In this document: piece after piece, positions 6,567-12,868 of the stretch
Position numbering within the stretch: the stretch's first letter is position 1
Layout: every line of letters starts with the position of its first letter
NCBI GenBank assembly: GCA_900764225.1
Contig: CAAFNG010000243.1
Location: forward strand, 1 to 12,868
Direction: 5' to 3'
From: Lachnospiraceae bacterium
GTDB taxonomy: Bacteria; Bacillota; Clostridia; Lachnospirales; Lachnospiraceae
Length of the DNA: 12,868 bases
Translations under genes and position numbers: made by a program
The notes under the pieces: generated by a model
Told to the model about the DNA's origin: nothing
What the model saw: the letters and a program-made list of their open reading frames with translations, nothing else
The model's database searches: none

Positions 6567-8142
6567 TGATGAGGGAATCATGCTGGAATCTCTGAAGAGC
6601 ATCATCAGTTCGAATTACGGAAATGAATGTGAGATCCACACTGCAAAAACAGGCCGTGCAGTGGTGGAAGAGGCGGAGAAATATCCGCCGGATATCTGCT
6701 TTATGGATATCCAGATGCCGGGCTTAAGCGGTATTCAGGCGATCCGCGAGATTCAGAAATTTAACAGATCTGTAGTGTTTGTGATCATCACAGCCTATGA
6801 TAAATTCAATTATGCAAAAGAAGCGGTAAACCTTGGAGTTATGGAATTTCTGACCAAGCCCGTAAATAAAAAAGTGGTTCTGGAAACCTGTGCAAAAGCT
6901 ATGGAAAAGGTAGACTCCACCAGACAGAAGAGAAGTGATGATCTTCGCATTCGCGAAAAGCTGGAGACAGTTGTGCCCATGATCGAAAGTGGCTATATCA
7001 ATAATATCCTGCTTCAGGATGATTTTCAGACATATCAGGATAATTACCGGGAGCTTCTGGATATTCAGCAGGAGTACGGATATATGATTGTGGCAGAGTT
7101 TGGAGATTCCATGGAAAACGGAGTTCTCACGAATGCGGTAGGCGCCAGCGTCAAAGCCAATAAATTCTATTCTACCTTCCGGGAAATCGCCCAGGGATTT
7201 TTTGAATGTCTGGTAGGACCGATCATGGGAAACCGTATCGTGCTTCTTGTTCCTTACAGGAATGCAACAGAGGATTATGAGGAAAGAGTGGAGATCGTAA
7301 CCAGAACCAGAAACATGGTACATAAGCTGGAGAGCCGGATCGACAGCAAGTTCCGCTGTGGAATCGGAAGAGTGAAAGAGCTTGGAAGCACCATGAAGGA
7401 ATCCTTCAAGGAGGCCATGATCGCACTTCGTGAAAGTACAAGCCATGTGATCCATATCGAAGATGTTCCGACAGCCCAGAAGTATGACGGGGAATATCCG
7501 AGAGACCTGGAGCGGCGCTATGAGAAACGCGTAATGGATAAGGATGTGGCAGGCGCTTTGAACTGTGCAGAAGAATTTTCCCGGTGGATGGAGAACCAGC
7601 CGGGAGTCAGTACTGAGGATATGCAGATCAAGGTACTGGAGCTTGTGATGGGCGTGGAAAAAAAGGCCTTTTTCGAAGGTGCGGTGAAATATGCGATCGG
7701 TTATCGAAAAAATTATATTCATGAGCTGCAGGCATGTGCAGGTATGGAAGAAATGAAGAAATGGTTTCTGGATAAGACTTCGGAGATCTGCAGCAACATG
7801 GAAAGTGCCAGGGAGAAAGAGGCAGTATCCATTATCGAAAAAGCAAAGTCCTATATACGGGACAATTACAAAAAAGATATTTCGCTGGACGAGGTATCCA
7901 GGGAGGTAGATATCAGTCCATATTATTTCAGCAAGCTTTTCAAGCAGGAGACGGGTGGGAATTTTATCGAGTATCTTACCGGCGTCCGTCTGAGAAATGC
8001 AAGAGAGCTTCTCAAGGATTCGGAACTTTCCATTAAGGAGATCTGTGCGGAATCCGGATACAGCGATCCCAATTATTTCAGCAGAATATTCAAAAAATAT
8101 GAGGGCGTGACACCAAGTGAATTCAGGGAGAGATTGAGGTAG
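6544..8142 (+). CDS. YesN-type response regulator with AraC DNA-binding domain
   Basis: The 532-residue protein starts with a receiver domain (about 1-120): acidic pocket D8/D9, phospho-acceptor D55 in FMDIQMPG, T83 and K105 (LTKPV) are all present. A middle region of about 300 residues has no domain I can name and probably mediates dimer contacts. The C-terminal 100 residues are an AraC/XylS double helix-turn-helix, with ISPYYFSKLFKQETG and the closing SGYSDPNYFSRIFKK. AGGAG (6531-6535) lies 8 nt before the ATG inside the kinase gene. It is the cognate output of the kinase; the likely targets are its own operon and the sugar importer that begins at 9439. Activation rather than repression is typical for this family. 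Confidence 0.93.
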   Translation: MYRILLADDEGIMLESLKSIISSNYGNECEIHTAKTGRAVVEEAEKYPPDICFMDIQMPGLSGIQAIREIQKFNRSVVFVIITAYDKFNYAKEAVNLGVMEFLTKPVNKKVVLETCAKAMEKVDSTRQKRSDDLRIREKLETVVPMIESGYINNILLQDDFQTYQDNYRELLDIQQEYGYMIVAEFGDSMENGVLTNAVGASVKANKFYSTFREIAQGFFECLVGPIMGNRIVLLVPYRNATEDYEERVEIVTRTRNMVHKLESRIDSKFRCGIGRVKELGSTMKESFKEAMIALRESTSHVIHIEDVPTAQKYDGEYPRDLERRYEKRVMDKDVAGALNCAEEFSRWMENQPGVSTEDMQIKVLELVMGVEKKAFFEGAVKYAIGYRKNYIHELQACAGMEEMKKWFLDKTSEICSNMESAREKEAVSIIEKAKSYIRDNYKKDISLDEVSREVDISPYYFSKLFKQETGGNFIEYLTGVRLRNARELLKDSELSIKEICAESGYSDPNYFSRIFKKYEGVTPSEFRERLR

Positions 8143-8149
8143 AACAAAA

Positions 8150-9256
8150 ATGACTTGCGGAAAAGGTATAAAAAATCTTGTGGTTTTTCTTTGTATGTCG
8201 GCACTGATGCTGACCGGCTGCACAACGGAAAAGACAGAGCAGACGACAGCGCAGGAAACAGATACTCAGGAGAAAACAGGGGAAAAGAAAATTCAGATCG
8301 GTCTGACAGTGGATTCTTTTGTGATTGAACGATGGATCCGTGACAGGGATGTTTTTGTGGCAACAGCCAGAGAACTGGGGGCAGAGGTGAATGTGCAGGA
8401 TGCAGGCGCTGATGCAAAGGAGCAGATCAGTCAGATCGATTACTTTATCAAGAAGCATATGGATGTGATCGTAATTATAGCCAGGGACTGCGGGGCACTT
8501 TCGGATGCGGTGGAGCGTGCCCATAGTGCGGGAATCCGGGTGATCTCCTATGACCGGATGGTTCAGGATGCAGATACGGATATGCACATATCCTTTGATA
8601 ACCGTAAGGTTGGTGAGATCATGGCACAGTCCATGCTGGAAGCAATTCCGGACGGTGGAAAGATATTCATGATCCAGGGCTCTGCTACAGATAACAATGT
8701 TGCACTGGTAAAAGAAGGATTTGAAGATACACTGAAGGATGGAAATCTTCAGGTGGTATATGAAGCCAACTGTGAGGGCTGGACTGCAGAGCTTGCAGTG
8801 GATTTCGTTGAGGAAGCCCTGGAAAAATATCCGGATGTGAAGGGAATCATGTGCGGAAACGACGATATTGCAAGTCAGGTGATCCAGGTCCTTGCCGAGA
8901 ATCAGCTTGCAGGAAAAGTGATCGTGGTGGGGCAGGATGGTGACCTGGCGGCCTGTCAGCGTATTGTGGAGGGAACTCAGTATATGACTGCGTTCAAATC
9001 CATCGAGGATCTGGCCCGCCAAGCAGCGGAATATGCAGTAAAGATGGCACAGGAGGGAAAGGTTCCCTCTGATGTGACAGACACCATGAATGACGGAAGC
9101 TATGAGGTTCCGGCCAAAATTCTCGCGCCGGTAGCAGTTACCAGGGACAATATTGACGAGGTGATCATCGACGGAGGCTTCCACAGAAGGGATGAGGTGT
9201 ATCTGAATACCGATTATGATACAGATTATGACAATTCAGAAAGCTATGCACAATAA
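8150..9256 (+). CDS. XylF-like sugar-binding lipoprotein
   Basis: The 368-residue product has a lipoprotein signal with lipobox LTGC (lipidated C24), then a Thr/Glu/Lys-rich linker to about residue 47 and a type I periplasmic binding fold. It resembles E. coli D-xylose-binding protein XylF in several places I recall: ERW..DRD..V (60-70), SYDRM..DAD (133-142), SFDN.KVGE (148-156), DNN (181-183) and GQDGDLA..RI..GTQ.MT (261-280). Xylose or a similar aldose is therefore the best ligand guess. It starts 7 nt after the regulator stop, with GAGG (8136-8139) 10 nt before the ATG, and a terminator follows, so it is the last gene of the signalling unit and not part of the importer transcript. It may be a second ligand sensor or an accessory binding protein. 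The tail is acidic and tyrosine-rich (TDYDTDYDNSESY, from 354), which is unusual. Confidence 0.88.
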   Translation: MTCGKGIKNLVVFLCMSALMLTGCTTEKTEQTTAQETDTQEKTGEKKIQIGLTVDSFVIERWIRDRDVFVATARELGAEVNVQDAGADAKEQISQIDYFIKKHMDVIVIIARDCGALSDAVERAHSAGIRVISYDRMVQDADTDMHISFDNRKVGEIMAQSMLEAIPDGGKIFMIQGSATDNNVALVKEGFEDTLKDGNLQVVYEANCEGWTAELAVDFVEEALEKYPDVKGIMCGNDDIASQVIQVLAENQLAGKVIVVGQDGDLAACQRIVEGTQYMTAFKSIEDLARQAAEYAVKMAQEGKVPSDVTDTMNDGSYEVPAKILAPVAVTRDNIDEVIIDGGFHRRDEVYLNTDYDTDYDNSESYAQ

Positions 9257-9270
9257 TACAATATTATGAC

Positions 9271-9291
9271 AAAAATCAATAGCAGATTTTT
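9271..9291 (+). other. Small AT-rich hairpin after the lipoprotein gene
   Basis: AAAAATC (9271-9277) pairs with GATTTTT (9285-9291) over 7 bp with a 7-nt loop. It is weak and AT-rich and stands just before a better terminator hairpin, so it may only assist. Confidence 0.3.
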
Positions 9292-9296
9292 GGCAC

Positions 9297-9327
9297 AAAA
9301 ATGTCTTGCTTCATGCAGGGCATTTTT
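9297..9327 (+). terminator. Intrinsic terminator of the signalling operon
   Basis: AAAAATG (9297-9303) pairs with CATTTTT (9321-9327). Inside, TCTTGC pairs with GCAGGG (two G-T wobbles) around a 5-nt loop, giving a 13-bp stem whose right arm ends in five T and is followed by CTTTTG. It lies 40 nt after the lipoprotein stop and before the next promoter, separating signalling from transport genes. Confidence 0.65.
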
Positions 9328-9378
9328 CTTTTGCAAAAAAATGTCTTTGTCTTTGCCAACTATGTCCAGATAGAGCTG

Positions 9379-9387
9379 TGCTATAGT
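9379..9387 (+). promoter_or_regulatory. Extended -10 promoter of the sugar importer operon
   Basis: TGC followed by TATAGT (9382-9387) makes an extended -10. No proper -35 lies at 16-18 nt; the nearest TTGCCA (9353-9358) is 23 nt away. A poor -35 with an extended -10 suits activation by a regulator bound upstream, plausibly the AraC-type regulator encoded at 6544. The leader would be about 45 nt. Confidence 0.5.
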
Positions 9388-9438
9388 AACATCATCAAAG
9401 GAAACGTGATTCCAAAAAATGAAACGGAGGGTTTTATA

Positions 9439-10506
9439 ATGAAAAGAAAGATGGTATCTGCAATTCTTTGCGCGTCAATGGTAGCTGGTATGGTAGTAGT
9501 TCCTGCAGCAACAGCACAGGCAGCAGACAAAAAAGTGATCGGTGTTACCATGCCGACCAAGGATCTCCAGAGATGGAACCAGGATGGCGAGAACATGAAG
9601 AAAGAGCTTGAGGCAGCCGGATATGAGGTTGATCTCCAGTACGCATCCAACGATGTAAGCACACAGGTTTCACAGCTTGAGAACCAGGTTGCAAACGGAT
9701 GTGATCTTCTGGTTGTTGCATCCATCGATGGAAGCAGCCTTGGCGAGCCACTGAAACAGGCAAAGGAAAAAGGAATTCCGGTTATCTCCTATGACCGTCT
9801 TCTTATGAATTCTGATGCAGTTTCCTATTATGCAACATTTGATAACTACAAAGTAGGTCAGAAACAGGGCGAATATCTGGTAGATGCACTGGATCTGGAT
9901 AATGCAGACGGACCGTTCAACATCGAGCTGTTCACAGGTGATCCTGGTGATAACAACTGTAACTTCTTCTTCGGCGGTGCAATGGATGTTCTTCAGAAAT
10001 ACATCGATGACGGAAAACTTGTAGTAAAATCCGGTCAGACAGAGTTTGAGCAGGTTGCTACAGCGAACTGGGACAGCGCAAAAGCTCAGGACAGAATGGA
10101 TACCATCATCGCAGGTAATTACTCTGACGGAACAAACCTTGACGCAGTTCTCTGCTCCAACGACTCTACAGCACTTGGTGTTGAGAATGCACTGGCAGCG
10201 TCCTACACAGGCGAGTATCCGATCATCACTGGTCAGGACTGTGATACACCGAACGTTAAGAACCTTGTAGCAGGAAAACAGGCAATGTCCGTATTCAAAG
10301 ATACAAGAGCTCTTGCATCTGCAGTAGTAAAAATGGTTGACTCCATCATGAAAGGTGAGGAGCCGGAAGTTAATGATACTAAGTCCTATGACAATGGTAC
10401 AGGCGTGATCCCGACATACCTTTGCGATCCGGTTGTAGTTACAACAGACAACTACAAAGAGATCCTTATCGATTCCGGATACTACACAGAGGATCAGATC
10501 AAATAA
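9439..10506 (+). CDS. chvE: ChvE-type multiple-monosaccharide-binding protein
   Basis: The 355-residue product is the substrate-binding component of a sugar ABC importer. It closely recalls Agrobacterium ChvE: GVTMPTKDLQRW (35-46), LQYASNDV..Q..QLENQV, VISYDRL (115-121), YYATFDNYKVG (130-140), GQDCDTPNVK (265-274). ChvE binds several aldoses (arabinose, galactose, glucose, xylose). Residues 1-28 are a signal peptide ending AQA before ADKK. There is no lipobox: the only cysteine in the signal, C11, is preceded by AIL. In a Gram-positive cell this predicts a freely released protein, unusual for a binding protein. CGGAGGG (9425-9431) lies 7 nt before this ATG; the in-frame ATG at 9301 lies in the terminator and upstream of the promoter, so it is rejected. 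Codon use is cleaner than in the neighbours, suggesting high expression. Confidence 0.93.
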   Translation: MKRKMVSAILCASMVAGMVVVPAATAQAADKKVIGVTMPTKDLQRWNQDGENMKKELEAAGYEVDLQYASNDVSTQVSQLENQVANGCDLLVVASIDGSSLGEPLKQAKEKGIPVISYDRLLMNSDAVSYYATFDNYKVGQKQGEYLVDALDLDNADGPFNIELFTGDPGDNNCNFFFGGAMDVLQKYIDDGKLVVKSGQTEFEQVATANWDSAKAQDRMDTIIAGNYSDGTNLDAVLCSNDSTALGVENALAASYTGEYPIITGQDCDTPNVKNLVAGKQAMSVFKDTRALASAVVKMVDSIMKGEEPEVNDTKSYDNGTGVIPTYLCDPVVVTTDNYKEILIDSGYYTEDQIK

Positions 10507-10590
10507 ATAAAAAATAAATAAAATAAATTTTAAATGCAGGTGGGATCTATGCCCGCCTGCATAAACAGTGGAAAGGGAGGGAAATTTAAA
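10507..10590 (+). other. A+T-rich spacer between binding-protein and ATPase genes
   Basis: The first part (10507-10533) is a run of AAAT/AAATAA units without G or C. It is followed by the hairpin at 10534-10562 and the ATPase ribosome binding site AGGGAGGG (10574-10581). Confidence 0.6.
10534..10562 (+). other. Strong intercistronic hairpin, probable mRNA stabiliser or partial attenuator
   Basis: Arms 10534-10544 and 10552-10562 form an 11-bp stem with one G-T wobble and a 7-nt loop. No T-run follows, so it is not a classic terminator. In sugar ABC operons such hairpins commonly sit after the binding-protein gene and protect its mRNA 3' end, giving more binding protein than ATPase and permease. 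That role here is inferred from position. Confidence 0.6.
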
Positions 10591-12129
10591 TTGGCTAAGA
10601 TACTTCTGGAAATGAAAAATATCACCAAAACTTTCCCCGGTGTAAAAGCGCTGGACAACGTTAATCTCCAGGTCGAGGAAGGCGAGATTCACGCACTTGT
10701 AGGGGAGAACGGTGCCGGTAAATCTACATTAATGAATGTATTAAGTGGTATTTATCCCTACGGTTCATACGAGGGAAATATTATTTATAATGGTGAGATC
10801 TGTAAATTTAACACCATAAAGGACAGTGAACAGAAAGGTATTGTTATCATTCATCAGGAGCTTGCGCTGATCCCGTATATGACCATCGGCGAAAACATGT
10901 ACCTGGGTAATGAAAGAGGAAAAAGCTTTTCCATCAACTGGAACGAAACCTATGGAGAAGCGGATAAATATTTGAAAATAGTGGGGCTGGAGGAATCCTC
11001 CAGAACTTTGATCAAGGATATTGGTGTTGGTAAGCAGCAGCTGGTTGAGATCGCGAAGGCTCTTGCGAAAAATGCAAAGCTTCTGATTCTGGATGAGCCT
11101 ACTGCATCACTGAACGAAGATGATTCCAAGGCTCTTCTGGATCTTCTTCTGAAATTTAAGAAGCAGGGAATGACGTCTATCATCATTTCCCATAAATTAA
11201 ATGAGATCTCCTATGTGGCAGATAAGATCACGGTTATCCGTGACGGTTCCACGATCGAGACTCTGGATAAAAAGAAAGATGATTTCTCTGAGCAGAGGAT
11301 TATTCAGGGAATGGTCGGACGTGAGATGACAGACCGTTTCCCGAAACGCCCGGATGTGAAGATCGGGGATGTTTCCATGGAGGTTAAGAACTGGAATGTT
11401 TATCATCCGCTGTACACAGAGCGTAAGGTGGTAAACAACGTATCCTTCAAGGTACATAAAGGTGAGGTTGTTGGTATCTCAGGTCTTATGGGTGCCGGAC
11501 GAACCGAACTGGCTATGAGTATTTTTGGCAAGAGCTATGGAACAAAGATCTCCGGACAGATTTTTATGAACGGAAAAGAAGTAAAGCTGAACACGGTTCA
11601 GGAGGCCATCGACAACAAGCTTGCCTATGTTACTGAGGACCGAAAGGGAAACGGACTGATCCTTTCCAAGTCCATCAAGATGAACACGACTCTTGCAAAT
11701 ATGTCCGGTATCAGCAACGGAAAAGTGATCGACACAGATAAAGAGTATGCGGTTGCTGAGGAATACCGGAAGAAGCTGAAAACAAAATGTCCGACTGTTG
11801 AGCAGAATGTAGGTAACTTAAGTGGTGGTAACCAGCAGAAGGTTCTTCTTGCGAAGTGGATGTTTGCAGAACCGGATATTCTGATCCTGGATGAGCCTAC
11901 AAGAGGTATCGATGTAGGTGCAAAATACGAGATCTACTGTATCATCAACGACCTGGTCGCAGCCGGAAAATCTGTGATCATGATCTCTTCGGAGCTTCCG
12001 GAAGTTCTTGGAATGTCAGACAGAATTTATATCATGAACGAGGGCAGATTTGTAGGTGAGGTGAGTGGCAAGGAGGCTACCTCCGAGCTGATCATGTCCA
12101 AGATCGTGAAGTCAGGTAAAGGAGAGTAA
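10591..12129 (+). CDS. mmsA: Two-domain sugar ABC transporter ATPase, GguA/MmsA type
   Basis: This cytoplasmic ATPase drives the importer; both nucleotide-binding domains are on one chain, as in RbsA, XylG and MglA. From the TTG at 10591 it has 512 residues. Domain 1: Walker [10 protein letters not shown] (38-46), Q-loop Q89, a divergent signature [14 protein letters not shown] (145-158), Walker B LLILDEP (164-170). Domain 2: degenerate Walker [10 protein letters not shown] (298-306, missing the usual Lys-Ser/Thr pair), canonical LSGGNQQ (410-416), Walker B ILILDEP (430-436). A degenerate second Walker A is normal for this family. The TTG start is preferred because AGGGAGGG lies 9 nt before it and the product [17 protein letters not shown] begins like its relatives; the ATG at 10534 lies inside the hairpin stem and adds 19 residues unlike any relative. 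It is placed between the binding protein and permease genes, the usual order. Confidence 0.93.
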   Translation: MAKILLEMKNITKTFPGVKALDNVNLQVEEGEIHALVGENGAGKSTLMNVLSGIYPYGSYEGNIIYNGEICKFNTIKDSEQKGIVIIHQELALIPYMTIGENMYLGNERGKSFSINWNETYGEADKYLKIVGLEESSRTLIKDIGVGKQQLVEIAKALAKNAKLLILDEPTASLNEDDSKALLDLLLKFKKQGMTSIIISHKLNEISYVADKITVIRDGSTIETLDKKKDDFSEQRIIQGMVGREMTDRFPKRPDVKIGDVSMEVKNWNVYHPLYTERKVVNNVSFKVHKGEVVGISGLMGAGRTELAMSIFGKSYGTKISGQIFMNGKEVKLNTVQEAIDNKLAYVTEDRKGNGLILSKSIKMNTTLANMSGISNGKVIDTDKEYAVAEEYRKKLKTKCPTVEQNVGNLSGGNQQKVLLAKWMFAEPDILILDEPTRGIDVGAKYEIYCIINDLVAAGKSVIMISSELPEVLGMSDRIYIMNEGRFVGEVSGKEATSELIMSKIVKSGKGE

Positions 12130-12133
12130 GAAG

Positions 12134-12868
12134 ATGGAGAAAAAGATTAGTTTTTCAGAAATATTAAAGAAATATACCATGGTCATCGTCCTGGTATTTG
12201 TTGTGATCATGTTTTCTGTGAACACGAAAGGTGTTATGCTTCTTCCGCAGAACGTGAATAACCTGGTAGCGCAGAATGCGTATGTATTTATTCTTGCAAC
12301 TGGTATGTTGTTCTGTATCCTGACCGGTGGTAACATCGACCTGTCTGTTGGTTCGGTTGTTTGTTTTGTTGCTGCTGTCGGTGGTAAGATGATGGTTCTT
12401 AACAGCATGAATCCGTATCTTACCATGATCGTAATGCTTCTTGTTGGTATTGCGATCGGTGCATGGCAGGGATTCTGGATCGCTTATGTAAGAATTCCTC
12501 CGTTTATCGTTACTCTGGCTGGTATGCTTGCTTTCCGTGGTCTTTCCAATGTTGTTCTGGAAGGCCAGACACTGGCTCCGATGCCTGATGGTTATCTGGC
12601 TCTGTTCAATAATTATATCCCGGATTTCCTTGGCGGCGGTGAAGGTTTTAACAGAACCTGTTTTGTTGTTGGTATTATTGTGTGCATCGTTTATGTTGTT
12701 GTTGTTATGAAGAATCGTGCGGATCGTGCGAAAAAGGGATATAGTGTTGAGGCTTTTGGTGGTGTTGCAGTGAAGATGGTTCTGATCTGTGTTGTTGTTC
12801 TGGCGTTTATGTTCAGACTTGCTCAGTATAAGGGTATTCCGAATTCTCTTCTCTGGGTTGCTGTGATC
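12134..12868 (+). CDS. mmsB: Sugar ABC transporter permease, GguB/MmsB type (partial)
   Basis: The membrane subunit of the importer, of the BPD_transp_2 family that partners RbsA/XylG-like ATPases. The first 245 residues are present and the frame stays open to the window edge; relatives run to about 400 residues. Hydrophobic segments are visible near 14-30, 45-64, 68-85, 95-116, 122-140, 175-193 and 212-230. Conserved family stretches include TGGNIDLSVGSV (64-75) and the RIPPFIVTLAGM block (120-131). The cytoplasmic piece MKNRADRAKKGYSVEAF (192-208) is typical of the longer MmsB/GguB branch. The ATG follows the ATPase stop by 4 nt with GGAG (12121-12124) at 9 nt, so the two are translated together. 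Confidence 0.9.
   Translation, partial: MEKKISFSEILKKYTMVIVLVFVVIMFSVNTKGVMLLPQNVNNLVAQNAYVFILATGMLFCILTGGNIDLSVGSVVCFVAAVGGKMMVLNSMNPYLTMIVMLLVGIAIGAWQGFWIAYVRIPPFIVTLAGMLAFRGLSNVVLEGQTLAPMPDGYLALFNNYIPDFLGGGEGFNRTCFVVGIIVCIVYVVVVMKNRADRAKKGYSVEAFGGVAVKMVLICVVVLAFMFRLAQYKGIPNSLLWVAVI

Noticed and set aside
6724..8223. Long open frame (499 codons) on the minus strand
   Set aside because: It lies opposite a clear response regulator, encodes a Cys/His/Phe/Ile-rich sequence with no family likeness, and has no promoter or ribosome binding site. It reflects the codon bias of the real gene.
8123..9184. Open frame (353 codons) on the minus strand
   Set aside because: Opposite the XylF-like lipoprotein gene; same low-complexity Cys/His/Ile character, a shadow of the true coding strand.
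9396..9412. Possible catabolite-repression (cre) site around GGAAACGTGATTCC
   Set aside because: It departs from the CcpA consensus at several fixed positions, so I do not call it.
9301..9438. In-frame upstream extension of the ChvE-type protein from an ATG at 9301
   Set aside because: The region holds a terminator and the promoter; the start at 9439 has a strong ribosome binding site and gives a proper signal peptide.
9670..10692. Open frame (340 codons) on the minus strand across the chvE-ATPase junction
   Set aside because: It spans two real genes and a hairpin and has no signs of a real protein.

Overview
The window looks like chromosome of a low-to-moderate G+C Firmicute, most likely a gut Lachnospiraceae/Clostridia member. 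The signs are strong AGGAGG-type ribosome binding sites, purine-rich codon use, GTG/TTG start options, a YesM/YesN-type two-component pair and protein families typical of that group. This placement is inference from family content, not a database match. No mobile element, CRISPR array, tRNA or rRNA was seen.

Left part (1-3870): an AT-rich leader precedes a lone larE (nickel-pincer cofactor sulfur insertase of the three-cysteine, probable [4Fe-4S] type). It ends at a perfect 17-bp hairpin shared as a bidirectional terminator with the convergent gene ohyA (oleate hydratase). ohyA carries both known catalytic residues and an N-terminal hydrophobic segment. A TetR/AcrR regulator lies directly upstream of ohyA on the same strand, and the gap between them holds repeated TGATAAG heptamers and a small palindrome that look like operator material.

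Central part (4052-9256): a compact, translationally coupled signalling operon runs rightwards. It encodes a membrane-anchored sugar-binding protein, a YesM/LytS-type histidine kinase with a helical ectodomain, an AraC-type YesN response regulator, and a XylF-like sugar-binding lipoprotein. The first two junctions each overlap by 23 nt. The layout matches the known idea of a three-component system in which an extracellular sugar-binding protein feeds a kinase (XylFII-LytS type), but a second binding protein is attached to the unit.

Right part (9257-12868): a terminator and a new extended -10 promoter separate the signalling operon from a transport operon. That operon encodes a ChvE-type secreted binding protein, a two-domain ATPase (GguA/MmsA type, probable TTG start) and a permease (GguB/MmsB type) cut by the window end. 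A strong hairpin between binding protein and ATPase probably protects the binding-protein mRNA. The most plausible reading is that an aldose such as xylose, arabinose, galactose or glucose is sensed by the first operon, which then switches on the adjacent importer. The three binding proteins use three different modes of localisation (transmembrane anchor, lipid anchor, apparently free secretion), which is the most unusual aspect of the region.
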